Source of the DNA: Capnocytophaga sputigena
GTDB taxonomy: Bacteria; Bacteroidota; Bacteroidia; Flavobacteriales; Flavobacteriaceae
Direction: 5' to 3'
DNA: 64,000 nucleotides
Assembly (NCBI RefSeq): GCF_900446695.1
Contig: NZ_UAVP01000007.1
Span: 124,001-188,000, forward strand
Shown here: in pieces, positions 1 through 8,483 of the stretch
Layout of the letters: each line of letters starts with the position of its first letter
Position numbering within the stretch: position 1 is the first letter of the stretch
Notes under the pieces: model-generated
What the model was told of the DNA's origin: nothing
Seen by the model: only the letters and a program-made list of their open reading frames with translations
Databases searched by the model: none
Position numbers and translations under genes: made by a program

Positions 1-2424
1 TATGACTGCTATTTTTTGGAATACTTGTACTGCTTCTTTTTTGGCATTATAACGACTGAGTTTATAACCTAATACTCTAAGTAGTTGCGGGTCGTCCAAA
101 CCGAGTTCCGCTAAATTAGATACTACCAAAATAGCTTGCTCGCGATTGCCTTTCTTGAAGAAATAATCGGCTACATCGGCATAGAAAGCAGGTGTTGTGC
201 CGTATTCTTTTTTCAGTTTGTAATAGGTTTCTACGGCTTTAGCTTCTTCAGTATATTCCATTACTTTTAGATAAGGAGTATCGGGGTTATAAGCATTGAG
301 TTCTATATTTGCTATTGGAGTATTTTCAACCCTCACATCATTTGTAGCTACAACAGAAACAGAACCTGTTAGACTTCTTTTCATTACTGGAGCGTAACCC
401 CTTACTACTACCTCATTGAGTTCTGCGCTATCAGTATCTTCTGAAACAGAGCTTATCCCTCTCATACTGATTCCTCGCGCTTGAGCTTGAACTTCAGCTT
501 GAGGCACAGATGCTTCCATTTTAGCTATTTCAGCAGAAGCTATAACCTCATCTTTTATTTCAGCACGATTGTCGGTTGTTTCATCTACTACCACATTTAG
601 CTGCTTTTTGTTTTTAGTTTTTTTATCTTTTAGAGGATATACAGTTTTCCACCATTCTGTTTGCTCATTTGATTGCTCAATAAGGTCTTCTAAAATTTCC
701 TTTTTCCTCTCTTTTTTCTCTTCTGCTTGAGAGTCTAGTATCGCATAGTACTCTTTAGCCAATTCTTCAGGAGGTGTAATGCGGTAGCGCACATAATCTT
801 CTACGGTTTCTAAAACGATAAGTGAATTACCTTCGGTTACAATGCCATACTCACGCCCTACGGCATCTATTTGTTTTTGTTCAGCGCCTTCGCGTTCTAA
901 TTGAGCAATTTGTTTTTCTGCCCATATACGGCGCAAAAGGTCGAACTCACTTTCCGAAGCATCAGGGTTGGCTGCCAAATGTATTTCTTTTTGTAGTATT
1001 ACATTTTTAGGGTAGCCAAAACTGAGTACTAAAGTAGCTTCTTTAGTTTGTAATTCTCCTGCAAGAGTGAAATTACCTTTGCTAATAGCTGTGCCTTTCT
1101 GTGGGAAAATTTTGGCTACTTTGCCATTTTTCACTTCTATATCCAGTAGTTGGAAAGGTACAGTTTGTGCTGCTTTTAGTGCTTGCTCGGTAGAGAGAGT
1201 GGTCAAATCTATAAAGCTACCCCCCGTAGCATTGGCGAGGTATTGCATTTTTGGGGTATTGGCAACTGCCGACGCATTGACTACCGTTATAGGGGTTTTA
1301 GCTTGTTTTACCACTTCTTTTACTGAAAATTCTTTACTGCCAAAATTGAAAATGCCATCGCTAAAGAGGAGCAATTCATCGGCTTTGAGACTGAAATTGA
1401 TAGCATTGCCATCGGTAGCACCATCATATTGCAAACTTTCTAAATGCGATTTCAGCACTTGCCAATTGCCGTTTTTCACTTCAAAAGTAAGGGGTTTGTC
1501 AGAGCGAATATTGAAACTGCTAAGAATGACTTTCACATCTTTTACTTCCTTGAAATAGCTTTCTAAGAAAGCAAATTCTTTTGCTCTATCGCGATTGGCT
1601 GCCGAGTGTGATGCATCCCATAAAAGCCCTATTTCCTTAGGGGTAGGTCTGTTTTTGGGTTGGGCAGTAGCCAAAGTGATATTGCCGTAGCAATAGGTTT
1701 TGTTGCCTTTAGTGGCGCTAATAGTTTGTGGTTTCTCAATTTTTGGGAAAGTGAGTGCTATATTTTGGTTGAGCGCAAAATTCTGTTGGCTCACCTCGCT
1801 GATATAGCTGTTGCGCGCTTGCTTGAAGTCTAATTGCAAGCTGTTTTGAATATCAGCTTTTACAAAGCGCGATACTACTTCGGTGCGTACTTTGAAGTTT
1901 TTAAGGGTTACATTAGCTGTGATGGGCAAGAAGTAATAATCCTGTCCGTCGCGCTCGTGTAGCTCTTGTTCAAAGGCGATGAGCACACGCCGAGTGCCTT
2001 TGGCAGGCATAGGATACACACGGGCTTTGAAGTTATTGCCCTCTGTTTTTTCTAACAAACCAGGGTCTATGCCCCTGCGCACTATGTCCTCAAAGGCTTT
2101 GCGCCCTAAGGCTTTGTCTACCACCACTCCTTCGCGCATTTTGCCGTTGATATCCAAGGCAAAGCGTGACACCTGCTGACCGTCGGCAAGAGGAAACTGA
2201 AACTCGCCTTCCATTACGCGGGTATTGGGGTTGTAGAAGGTCATTTCCATAGTAGTAACGGCTGTTTGCCCTATGACCAATATGTCTATGGAGAGGTCTT
2301 GCAACACCATCGGGTTGGCATTGCGTTCGTTTACTACCTTCACCTCGGGCACCACCGATTTCTGTGCGGTGATTACTAAGGGAAGCAGTAAAGCTACTGA
2401 AGATAAAAAATGTTTGATTTTCAT
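1..2424 (-). CDS. VIT and VWA domain surface protein, partial (3' end outside window)
   Basis: The frame opens at ATG 2424 and stays open for 808 codons to the window edge, so the C-terminus is missing. A signal peptide covers about residues 1-20 (LLLPLVITA, then Q). A VIT-like domain follows (about 25-200). A VWA domain starts near 262 and keeps the metal-site motif DASHS at 270-274, a TDG loop and an LLLFSDG strand. A charged linker (about 560-640) leads to a stretch that looks like the plug start of SusC receptors (LNEVVVRGY at 669-677, then LTGSVSVV). A TPR-like region comes last. Families of this build are usually secreted adhesion or envelope proteins; the exact role is unknown. It lies 60 bp upstream of the ABC exporter on the same strand and may be cotranscribed with it. 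Confidence 0.8.
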   Translation of the reverse strand, partial: MKIKHFLSSVALLLPLVITAQKSVVPEVKVVNERNANPMVLQDLSIDILVIGQTAVTTMEMTFYNPNTRVMEGEFQFPLADGQQVSRFALDINGKMREGVVVDKALGRKAFEDIVRRGIDPGLLEKTEGNNFKARVYPMPAKGTRRVLIAFEQELHERDGQDYYFLPITANVTLKNFKVRTEVVSRFVKADIQNSLQLDFKQARNSYISEVSQQNFALNQNIALTFPKIEKPQTISATKGNKTYCYGNITLATAQPKNRPTPKEIGLLWDASHSAANRDRAKEFAFLESYFKEVKDVKVILSSFNIRSDKPLTFEVKNGNWQVLKSHLESLQYDGATDGNAINFSLKADELLLFSDGIFNFGSKEFSVKEVVKQAKTPITVVNASAVANTPKMQYLANATGGSFIDLTTLSTEQALKAAQTVPFQLLDIEVKNGKVAKIFPQKGTAISKGNFTLAGELQTKEATLVLSFGYPKNVILQKEIHLAANPDASESEFDLLRRIWAEKQIAQLEREGAEQKQIDAVGREYGIVTEGNSLIVLETVEDYVRYRITPPEELAKEYYAILDSQAEEKKERKKEILEDLIEQSNEQTEWWKTVYPLKDKKTKNKKQLNVVVDETTDNRAEIKDEVIASAEIAKMEASVPQAEVQAQARGISMRGISSVSEDTDSAELNEVVVRGYAPVMKRSLTGSVSVVATNDVRVENTPIANIELNAYNPDTPYLKVMEYTEEAKAVETYYKLKKEYGTTPAFYADVADYFFKKGNREQAILVVSNLAELGLDDPQLLRVLGYKLSRYNAKKEAVQVFQKIAVI

Positions 2425-2484
2425 TACTAAACAATGTTTTGATGAAACTTGTTAGCTGTAAATCAAACAATATACCAAAAAAAA

Positions 2485-4236
2485 TTATTCGTCTAAGAAC
2501 TGCACTTCGTACAAATTGTGGTAGTAACCATTCTCTATTTGTAGCAACTCCTCGTGAGTGCCCGTTTCTACAATTCTTCCTTTGTCTAACACAATAATTT
2601 TGTCGGCTTTTTTCACCGTTGTAAGGCGGTGGGCGATGATAATAGAAGTGCGCCCTTTGGTCATTTTATCGGTAGCCTCTTGTATAAGTTGTTCAGAATG
2701 AGAATCGACTGATGAAGTTGCCTCGTCTAAAATGAGAATCTGTGGTTTGTGTACATAAGCGCGCAAGAAAGCAATGAGCTGGCGTTGTCCTGCCGAAAGC
2801 ATTGTACCGCGCTCTTTCACATTGTAGTGATAACCTTCGGGCAAGCTCATCAAGAAATCGTGAACGCCTATGCTTTTAGCTGCTGCAATCACTTCTTCCT
2901 CAGTGATAGCGGGATTTTTCAAGGTGATGTTGTTCAGCACACTATCGGCAAACAAAAATACATCTTGCAATACAGTAGCGATGTGTTTTCGCAATGAACT
3001 GAGGGTGTATTCCTCTATATTTACCCCATCGATGTAAATTGCGCCAGAGCTAAGGTCGTAAAATCGGTTTAGCAAATTGGTAATTGTAGTTTTTCCAGCG
3101 CCTGTAGCCCCCACAATAGCAATGGTTTCACCTTCTTTGACTTCAAAACTGATGCCGTGCAAAATTTCTTCGCCTGCTATATATTCAAAGTGAACATCTT
3201 TAAATTGGATAGCCCCTTTCACTTCAGTAAGTTCCTTATGTCCTTCAGTTTCCGAGTCGTTTTCAGTTTCCAAAATAGCAAACACACGATCGGAAGCGAT
3301 GATACCCATCTGCAAGGTGTTGAACTTATCGGCGATATGCCTAATAGGGCGGAAAAGCTGTTGTGAGAGTTGTATAAACAAGAAGATATTCCCTAAATCG
3401 TATACATTATCGCCTACGATTTTTCGTCCGCCAAACCACACGATAAGGGCAATGGTAATCGATACACACAAGTCGCCAATAGGGAAGAAGATAGAGTTAT
3501 ACCATATTGTTTTGAGCCACGCTTGCTTGTGCTTCTCGTTGATTTTCTTGAAGTTTTCTAATTCTTCGCGCTCTTGGGCAAAAAGCTGTACCACTTTGAT
3601 ACCCGAAATGCGCTCCTGCACAAAGGCATTGAGGTTAGCCACTTCTTTGCGCACTTCCACAAAAGCAGCATTCATAGAACGCTGAAACCAACGAGTGAAA
3701 TAGAGAATTAGTGGCATAGTAGCATAGCTGATGAGCGCTAATTTCCAATCGATTACAAACATTACGATGGTGATAACCAACATTTTGAGCACATCGCTTG
3801 CCATCTCAAAAAGTCCTGAACTGAAAATCTCACCTATGCGTTCCATATCGTTCACCGCACGGGTTACCAGTACACCAATCGACGATTTATCGAAATATCG
3901 CATCTTCAGGCGTAACAAGTGAGCGAAGAGTTTTTCGCGTATATCGCGTATAACGGTTTGCCCCAGCCAGTTAGAATAATAAGAAAATAGGAATTGCATC
4001 AGTACTTCTGCGCAGAGCAAGGCTACTAATATATAGGTGATGCGCAACAGCCCTTCGTAGTTTTTAAGGGTGATATAATCGTCTATTGCTACTTTTATGA
4101 GGTAAGGCTGAGCCGTTGAAAAAATAGAAGAAAGTACCGCAAAGAGTGCGACTGCTATAAATACGCCTCGATAAGGTTTTACAAAGCGCGATAACTGATG
4201 AAATGTATGTTTAGTGCGTGATGTTTTTTCAGACAT
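2485..4236 (-). CDS. MsbA-like ABC exporter (fused membrane and ATPase domains)
   Basis: A 583-residue half-transporter with an N-terminal six-helix membrane domain (about 1-310) and a C-terminal ATPase domain. Visible motifs are Walker A GATGAGKTT, signature LSAGQRQL, Walker B ILILDEATSS and the H-loop IIIAHRLTT. The order and length match homodimeric lipid or drug exporters of the MsbA/LmrA type. The start is fixed by ATG at 4234-4236 just downstream of a TACTTTTG box. Substrate cannot be read from sequence: lipid A precursor flipping, or multidrug or peptide export, are all possible. It should act in the inner membrane. The VIT/VWA gene follows at 60 bp. Confidence 0.93.
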   Translation of the reverse strand: MSEKTSRTKHTFHQLSRFVKPYRGVFIAVALFAVLSSIFSTAQPYLIKVAIDDYITLKNYEGLLRITYILVALLCAEVLMQFLFSYYSNWLGQTVIRDIREKLFAHLLRLKMRYFDKSSIGVLVTRAVNDMERIGEIFSSGLFEMASDVLKMLVITIVMFVIDWKLALISYATMPLILYFTRWFQRSMNAAFVEVRKEVANLNAFVQERISGIKVVQLFAQEREELENFKKINEKHKQAWLKTIWYNSIFFPIGDLCVSITIALIVWFGGRKIVGDNVYDLGNIFLFIQLSQQLFRPIRHIADKFNTLQMGIIASDRVFAILETENDSETEGHKELTEVKGAIQFKDVHFEYIAGEEILHGISFEVKEGETIAIVGATGAGKTTITNLLNRFYDLSSGAIYIDGVNIEEYTLSSLRKHIATVLQDVFLFADSVLNNITLKNPAITEEEVIAAAKSIGVHDFLMSLPEGYHYNVKERGTMLSAGQRQLIAFLRAYVHKPQILILDEATSSVDSHSEQLIQEATDKMTKGRTSIIIAHRLTTVKKADKIIVLDKGRIVETGTHEELLQIENGYYHNLYEVQFLDE

Positions 4237-4254
4237 TGTTTTCTTTTAAGACTG

Positions 4255-4262
4255 CAAAAGTA
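4255..4262 (-). promoter_or_regulatory. -7 promoter element of the ABC exporter gene
   Basis: Minus-strand TACTTTTG matches the Bacteroidota TAnnTTTG box and lies about 20 bp before the exporter ATG. Confidence 0.6.
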
Positions 4263-4283
4263 CAAAATAATTATTAAAGTTTA

Positions 4284-4318
4284 GTAGTTAGTCGTTAGTT
4301 TTTAGTCGTTAGTGCTTA
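4284..4318. repeat. 7-bp tandem array (five GTNNTTA units)
   Basis: Five consecutive 7-bp units, in order GTAGTTA, GTCGTTA, GTTTTTA, GTCGTTA and GTGCTTA, in exact register. A related array lies at 37671-37698. The gap 4237-4584 holds no gene: it carries the exporter promoter, this array, the adjacent 21-bp array and an AT-rich upstream region of the DUF3276 gene. Confidence 0.8.
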
Positions 4319-4325
4319 CTCCTTG

Positions 4326-4424
4326 CCCCCAGATACCTAACCCCAGCCCCCTGAAACCTGTCCCCAACCCCCAGATACTTGCCCCCAGCCCCCAGATACC
4401 TGTCCCCAACCCCCTGACACCTGA
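4326..4424. repeat. 21-bp C-rich tandem array
   Basis: Four consecutive 21-bp units begin at 4341, 4362, 4383 and 4404. Each starts CCCCARCCCCC and ends in WGAWACCTG or close variants, and a partial unit precedes them. The opposite strand is strongly G-rich. Related C-rich text occurs at 23785-23819 and, inverted, at 18129-18165. Confidence 0.85.
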
Positions 4425-4584
4425 AACCTTTTTAATAACTTTATGTTTAAATGCTATATTAGCAGTATATATGTTAAAATTATAATAAAATATAGGTTTA
4501 AAGATAAAATAATTGCTAAAAAACTTGCGTAGTATTCTCTATTTATAGACTTTTGTACTCGAATAATAAAAACACGTACGTACA

Positions 4585-4983
4585 ATGGAAGAAAAAGAAT
4601 TTTTGGACAATGAGGAGATTTTCTCAAAAGTCCTAAGGGCGGGTAGGCGCACTTACTTCTTTGATGTGAGGGCTACACGCGCTAATGATTATTACTTGAC
4701 CATTACTGAAAGTAAGAAGTTTACGCACGACGATGGGTCTGTACACTACAAAAAACACAAAATCTATCTCTACAAAGAAGATTTTGAATTATTTAAGGAC
4801 ATTTTAAACGAAATGACTGCTTATGTTTTTGATGAAAAAGGAGAAGAAGTAATCTCTGAACGCCATCAAAAAGATTTTAAAAGAGAGCTATATGCCGAGC
4901 GATTGGAAGGCGTAAGAACTAATGGAGCTGCCAATGGTGTTACGAATGGTGCTTATCGCAACCTTGATTTTGAAGACCTCTAA
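4585..4983 (+). CDS. DUF3276 / Pur-alpha-like nucleic-acid-binding protein
   Basis: A 132-residue protein with the DUF3276 (PUR repeat) pattern: RRTYFFDVRATRANDYYLTI, then KKFTHDDGSVHYKKHKIYL, then FKDILNEMTAYVF. The family is small, widespread in Bacteroidota and spirochaetes, and folds like Pur-alpha, which binds single-stranded DNA and RNA. The C-terminal 35 residues are basic and then rich in Asn, Gly and Ala, so probably disordered. It stands alone: convergent with xer downstream and separated from the exporter by repeats. Binding to nucleic acid is inferred from the family; no target can be seen. Confidence 0.85.
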   Translation: MEEKEFLDNEEIFSKVLRAGRRTYFFDVRATRANDYYLTITESKKFTHDDGSVHYKKHKIYLYKEDFELFKDILNEMTAYVFDEKGEEVISERHQKDFKRELYAERLEGVRTNGAANGVTNGAYRNLDFEDL

Positions 4984-5046
4984 CTAAAAAACGCTAACAA
5001 GGTGGAGCTTCACTCATTGTAATATTAAGAGTGATGACGTAATGGG

Positions 5047-5958
5047 CTATTGGGTAAAGCTCATCTTCTGGCGTGGGTGGTACTTTATAAGTGCTTCTCG
5101 CAAATAACTCTTCTCAACGTGTACGTATATTTCAGTAGTAGTAATATTCTCGTGACCTAACATCATTTGTATAGCGCGCAAGTTGGCACCATTCTCCAGT
5201 AGGTGCGTGGCAAACGAATGCCTAAATGTATGGGGGCTAATTGTCTTCTGTAACCCTATATTTTCCGCTACTTGTCTTACAATCGTAAAAATCATCGCTC
5301 GTGTGAGCTGTTTTCCCCTTCTGTTTAAGAATACAAAATCCTCGTGTCCTTTGGCTATTTTTAGCTGTCGACGCTGGTTGTCTATATATTGCTTCACTTG
5401 CTTTTGAGTGTAAGCCTCAATAGGTACCAACCGCTGTTTGCTGCCTTTTCCCATCACCCTGATAAAATCTTCATCAAAAAACAAATCGGATAATCTAAGC
5501 GAAATGAGTTCCGATACACGCAATCCGCAAGCGTAGAGCATCTCTATCATCGCCTTGTTGCGATGACCTTCATCGGTGCTTAAATCTATAGAAGCAAGCA
5601 TCGCATCTATCTCTTGTAGCGAAAGGGTATCGGGGAGTTTTACGCCTATTTTGGGGCTTTCAATGAGGCTCATCGGGAAGTCTTCACGCCCTTTTTCGTA
5701 CATCATAAATTTGAAAAAACTCTTCAATGCCGAAATGAGTCGTGCTTGCGAACGTGCGTTCAAATCTTTAGCTACTTCGTACACGAATTGTCGCAAAGTG
5801 TCTTCCTCAATGTTGTTGGGAGTTTCGGTGATGTTGTATTTTTCTAAATAGCAGATAAGTTTTTCAATATCCAAACCGTATGATACGGCCGTATTCTGCG
5901 ACAAGCCTCGTTGCAGTCGCAGATAATGCTGAAAAGCTATATTTGTTTCACGCCACAC
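5047..5958 (-). CDS. xerD: Tyrosine recombinase of the XerC/XerD type
   Basis: 303 residues, the usual Xer length, with an N-terminal SAM-like core-binding domain (RGLSQNTAVSYGLDIEKL) and a C-terminal catalytic domain. Catalytic residues are visible: Arg in ACGLRVSEL, the Lys-bearing turn MGKGSKQRLVPI, HTFRHSF, the LGH histidine and the Tyr in TEIYVHV. Xer proteins resolve chromosome dimers at dif with FtsK. The housekeeping length and context (no integrase-like attachment site or phage genes nearby) favour a Xer role over a mobile integrase. XerD rather than XerC is my guess from the N-terminal pattern. It follows the DoxX-like gene after 10 bp, so the two probably form one transcript. Confidence 0.9.
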   Translation of the reverse strand: MWRETNIAFQHYLRLQRGLSQNTAVSYGLDIEKLICYLEKYNITETPNNIEEDTLRQFVYEVAKDLNARSQARLISALKSFFKFMMYEKGREDFPMSLIESPKIGVKLPDTLSLQEIDAMLASIDLSTDEGHRNKAMIEMLYACGLRVSELISLRLSDLFFDEDFIRVMGKGSKQRLVPIEAYTQKQVKQYIDNQRRQLKIAKGHEDFVFLNRRGKQLTRAMIFTIVRQVAENIGLQKTISPHTFRHSFATHLLENGANLRAIQMMLGHENITTTEIYVHVEKSYLREALIKYHPRQKMSFTQ

Positions 5959-5961
5959 CTG

Positions 5962-5982
5962 TTAATTGTTAATTATCAATGG
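5962..5982. repeat. 7-bp tandem array (TTAATTG type) at the 3' end of the DoxX-like gene
   Basis: Units TTAATTG, TTAATTA and TCAATGG run through the 10-bp gap and into the last codons of the DoxX-like gene, whose stop codon lies inside the array. Related arrays lie at 8782-8809 and 25723-25750. Confidence 0.6.
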
Positions 5983-7051
5983 ATAATTTTTCACTGTCGT
6001 TATAGTGTTTTTTATCAATGATAGTTCCTTTGGAGAGGGTAATAAGCCCTGGGTTAGAGCGAATCATCGTTTTTAGCGTAGTGGCATCGTTGTAATAGAA
6101 GTTGAAGTTGAGTTCGTATTTCTTTACGATATAAGGCGCTTTTTCCATTTGTGAAGTGAGACCTATTACTGTATAGCCGTTTTTCATTGCTTTATCGGTA
6201 ACAGTTTTAATAGCTTTAAACGCCTCTTGGTTAGCGCGGTCAAGACGATAGGAAATCACCATCAAAAGTTTGTCTTTGTTGATGAATTCCTCTAAATAAT
6301 CGGTGGTTCTATCCTTATCCTGAATGTAGAAGTCGTGGATAGGAGGCATTTCGGTTTTAGAAGTAAGACTCACGTACTCACCCGCTATTTTAGGGAAGGA
6401 AGGGTCTTTAGTTTCAATCACTTTGTTTTGCCCATCTATTTTAAAAGTCCAATAGTAAGTAACAGCATTAGGAGGTAATTCCATACCTTTAGGGATATTA
6501 GTACCTATTTTGTACACGCGGAAGTCCTTCACTGGCAAGTGGTTGTACACGTAATAAACGAAGATGATGCAGAAAAGCACAGATAAGCAAGTTACAACCA
6601 AGGGTAGTTTGCCTTTTGTAAGTGGATGAATATATTTCTGACCGAAGAAAACGACCAAAGTGAGTGCTAAAAGCACTAAATCTTTAGTAAACGATTGCCA
6701 AGGAGTAAATTTGATGGCATCGCCAAAACAACCGCAATCGGTTACCTTGTTAAAATACGCCGAATAGAAAGTAAGGAAGCCAAAGAATACTAACATAGCG
6801 AGCAAAAGCCACAGTGTGAGTTTCTTTTTGTAGCCTACTAATAGAGTTACGCCCAAAACTACCTCAAAAATGCACACAAAGATAGCAAATGCTAAAGCAT
6901 AAGGCACGAGGAAAGGCAAATTGAGTACACCAGGGGCGAAATAATCTTCTAATTTGAAAGAAAAACCCATAGGGTCGTTGAGTTTTATCATCCCACTGAT
7001 GATGAAAGTAACACCTACTAATATACGGCAAAGTTGCACAAGATATTTCAT
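5969..7051 (-). CDS. DoxX/MauE-like membrane protein with thioredoxin-like C-terminal domain (BT_3928 type)
   Basis: 360 residues from ATG 7051 (MKYLVQLCRILVGVTFIISG). I chose this start over an in-frame upstream one because the DoxX helix begins right after it. Four N-terminal transmembrane helices carry a DCGCFG motif between helices 3 and 4, as in MauE/DoxX proteins thought to relay thiol redox. After a fifth helix near 170, a periplasmic region ends in a thioredoxin-fold-like segment (LLMVISYRLD, SNPGLITLSKGTIIDK) without an obvious CxxC. The family is common in Bacteroidota, and its exact role is unknown. Envelope disulfide handling is an inference from the CxC motif. The gene is followed closely by xer. 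Confidence 0.8.
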   Translation of the reverse strand: MKYLVQLCRILVGVTFIISGMIKLNDPMGFSFKLEDYFAPGVLNLPFLVPYALAFAIFVCIFEVVLGVTLLVGYKKKLTLWLLLAMLVFFGFLTFYSAYFNKVTDCGCFGDAIKFTPWQSFTKDLVLLALTLVVFFGQKYIHPLTKGKLPLVVTCLSVLFCIIFVYYVYNHLPVKDFRVYKIGTNIPKGMELPPNAVTYYWTFKIDGQNKVIETKDPSFPKIAGEYVSLTSKTEMPPIHDFYIQDKDRTTDYLEEFINKDKLLMVISYRLDRANQEAFKAIKTVTDKAMKNGYTVIGLTSQMEKAPYIVKKYELNFNFYYNDATTLKTMIRSNPGLITLSKGTIIDKKHYNDSEKLSIDN

Positions 7052-7124
7052 ATTGCGATAATTGTTTTTTTTTGCCTCGTTTTGCCTCAAAAACTTTGCC
7101 AAACTCCTTGTCTTTTAGGTAAAA

Positions 7125-7161
7125 AAATAAGAGTTACTCATAAAATGAATAACTCTTATTT
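7125..7161 (-). terminator. Intrinsic terminator after rpmA
   Basis: A 12-bp perfect stem (7125-7136 with 7150-7161). On the minus strand it is followed by a run of seven T (plus-strand A at 7121-7127). Confidence 0.85.
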
Positions 7162-7185
7162 TTTAATTAATTTAAAACTTTACAA

Positions 7186-7446
7186 TTATGCTTCTAATGG
7201 AATAACAGAAACATAAGATTTATCGTTTTTCTTTTTCTCGAATTTTACGATACCATCTATTTTAGCGTGCAAAGTATGGTCTTTACCAATGTACACGTTC
7301 TCGCCAGCATTGTGTTGAGTTCCACGTTGTCTAACGATAATGTTTCCAGCGATGGCAACTTGTCCACCGAAAATTTTCACGCCTAAGCGTTTAGAGTGTG
7401 ATTCTCTACCGTTCTTTGAACTACCGACACCTTTCTTGTGAGCCAT
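7186..7446 (-). CDS. rpmA: 50S ribosomal protein L27
   Basis: 86 residues beginning [20 protein letters not shown], the standard bacterial L27 N-terminus that reaches towards the peptidyl transferase centre. The rest ([34 protein letters not shown]) is typical. There is no Firmicutes-type cleavable leader. It follows rplU after 25 bp and ends before a strong terminator, so rplU-rpmA is a two-gene operon. Confidence 0.98.
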   Translation of the reverse strand: MAHKKGVGSSKNGRESHSKRLGVKIFGGQVAIAGNIIVRQRGTQHNAGENVYIGKDHTLHAKIDGIVKFEKKKNDKSYVSVIPLEA

Positions 7447-7471
7447 TTTCTTAGATTTTTAAGTTTAACAA

Positions 7472-7786
7472 TTATTTTACAACAATGTTCTCGATTACAA
7501 TCTGGGTGAGATACTGACGGTGTCCGTTCTTCACTTTGTAACCTTTACGTCTTTTCTTTTTGAAAATGAGCACTTTGTCTCCTTTCAAATGTTTTAAAAC
7601 TTTAGCTTCTACTGAAGCTCCGTTTATAGCTGGGGCGCCTACAGTTACAGCTCCGTTGTTATCAATGAGAAGTACGTTAGAAAAAGTTACTTTTTCATCT
7701 TCTGCATTAGGCAAACGGTGCACGTAAACTTTTTGGTCTTTGCTTACTTTAAATTGTTGCCCTGCTATCTCTACAATTGCATACAT
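7472..7786 (-). CDS. rplU: 50S ribosomal protein L21
   Basis: 104 residues starting MYAIVEIAGQQFKVSKDQ and containing KVLIFKKKRRKGYKVKNGHRQ, the L21 signature region. It binds 23S rRNA in the large subunit. First gene of the rplU-rpmA operon, with a well-formed promoter 37-44 bp upstream. Confidence 0.98.
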   Translation of the reverse strand: MYAIVEIAGQQFKVSKDQKVYVHRLPNAEDEKVTFSNVLLIDNNGAVTVGAPAINGASVEAKVLKHLKGDKVLIFKKKRRKGYKVKNGHRQYLTQIVIENIVVK

Positions 7787-7822
7787 AGCTTTAACGTTTT
7801 TAATTATTGTTTAAATCGGCGG

Positions 7823-7830
7823 CAAAAGTA
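7823..7830 (-). promoter_or_regulatory. rplU-rpmA promoter
   Basis: Minus-strand TACTTTTG preceded by TTTG at a 19-bp spacing, an excellent match to the Bacteroidota consensus. Confidence 0.75.
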
Positions 7831-7943
7831 CGAATTATTTTTTACGTGGCAAAATTTTTTGAGGATTTTTTGGTTTTTAGATTTGTTTGACAGGTATAAT
7901 CGGGGGGTGTGTTGTTCTTAATAAGAATATTCTTTTCTATAGT

Positions 7944-8228
7944 TTACTCATAGTGTCCGTATGCAGATAGAATTTCAATATACCTTTCTTCTTCAAAAAC
8001 TTCATAAGTTAATCTGTGTTTCTTGTCGATTCTACGAGAATAAACATTGCGTTCACCATACCCTTTTAGAGGTTCAACTTGTCCTGTTCCTGTAGTTGGG
8101 TGAGTTTCTATCTCATCAAGTAAACTATCAATTTTGGCGAGTACTTTTCTTTGTCCAGATTTTAGATGCTTTTTTAGATGATTTAGATACTCATCAGAGT
8201 ATTTTAATTTGTAAGTTTCATCTTCCAT
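7944..8228 (-). CDS. YoeB/Txe-family toxin (mRNA interferase)
   Basis: 94 residues with the Txe/YoeB pattern: YLNHLKKHLKSGQRKVLAKI, then TGTGQVEPLKGYGERNVYSR, then RIDKKHRLTYEV and a C-terminal AYGHYE. These ribosome-dependent RNases cut mRNA at the A site, and the last His and Tyr of the family are catalytic. The gene lies 2 bp after the antitoxin and shares its promoter, the usual antitoxin-first order. The family call is good; activity is inferred. Confidence 0.85.
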   Translation of the reverse strand: MEDETYKLKYSDEYLNHLKKHLKSGQRKVLAKIDSLLDEIETHPTTGTGQVEPLKGYGERNVYSRRIDKKHRLTYEVFEEERYIEILSAYGHYE

Positions 8229-8230
8229 TT

Positions 8231-8458
8231 TTATCCTTCTAAAAGCATTTTTCTCATTTCTTCGCGACTGATTTTGTGTTTTTTTCCAGCTCTTGCTCTG
8301 TCAATCATTGCGAAATACTCTTCCTTAGTCATCAAAGAATCGTCTTTTTCTTCAATGTCTTTCGTGTCGTTGTAAATCTTTACATTAAACCGTTTGAAAA
8401 GAGGTTCAAATATATAAAAATCTGTCGCATTATTGAATTTTATTTTAATTGTGTCCAT
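8231..8458 (-). CDS. Antitoxin of the YoeB-type module
   Basis: 75 residues. The first half resembles a short beta-alpha segment (MDTIKIKFNNATDFYIFEPL). The second half is a charged helical tail (TKEEYFAMIDRARAGKKHKI) of the sort that wraps a cognate toxin. I recognise no classic Phd/YefM DNA-binding domain, so the antitoxin family is uncertain. The call rests mainly on position: directly upstream of the toxin, 2 bp apart, under one promoter. Confidence 0.7.
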   Translation of the reverse strand: MDTIKIKFNNATDFYIFEPLFKRFNVKIYNDTKDIEEKDDSLMTKEEYFAMIDRARAGKKHKISREEMRKMLLEG

Positions 8459-8475
8459 ATTATGTTTATTTTTTG

Positions 8476-8483
8476 CAAAGGTA
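8476..8483 (-). promoter_or_regulatory. Toxin-antitoxin promoter
   Basis: Minus-strand TACCTTTG with TTG 19 bp upstream. The transcript would start within about 15 bp of the antitoxin ATG, leaving a very short leader. Confidence 0.65.

Noticed and set aside
2090-2470. Minus-strand open frame overlapping the start of the VIT/VWA gene
   Set aside because: It is out of frame with the VIT/VWA coding sequence, which runs open from 2424 to the edge with clear domains; the alternative has no recognisable protein features.
5047-5958. Xer gene considered as a phage or island integrase
   Set aside because: Length, motifs and chromosomal context are those of housekeeping Xer. There is no adjacent tRNA, attachment-site duplication or excisionase.
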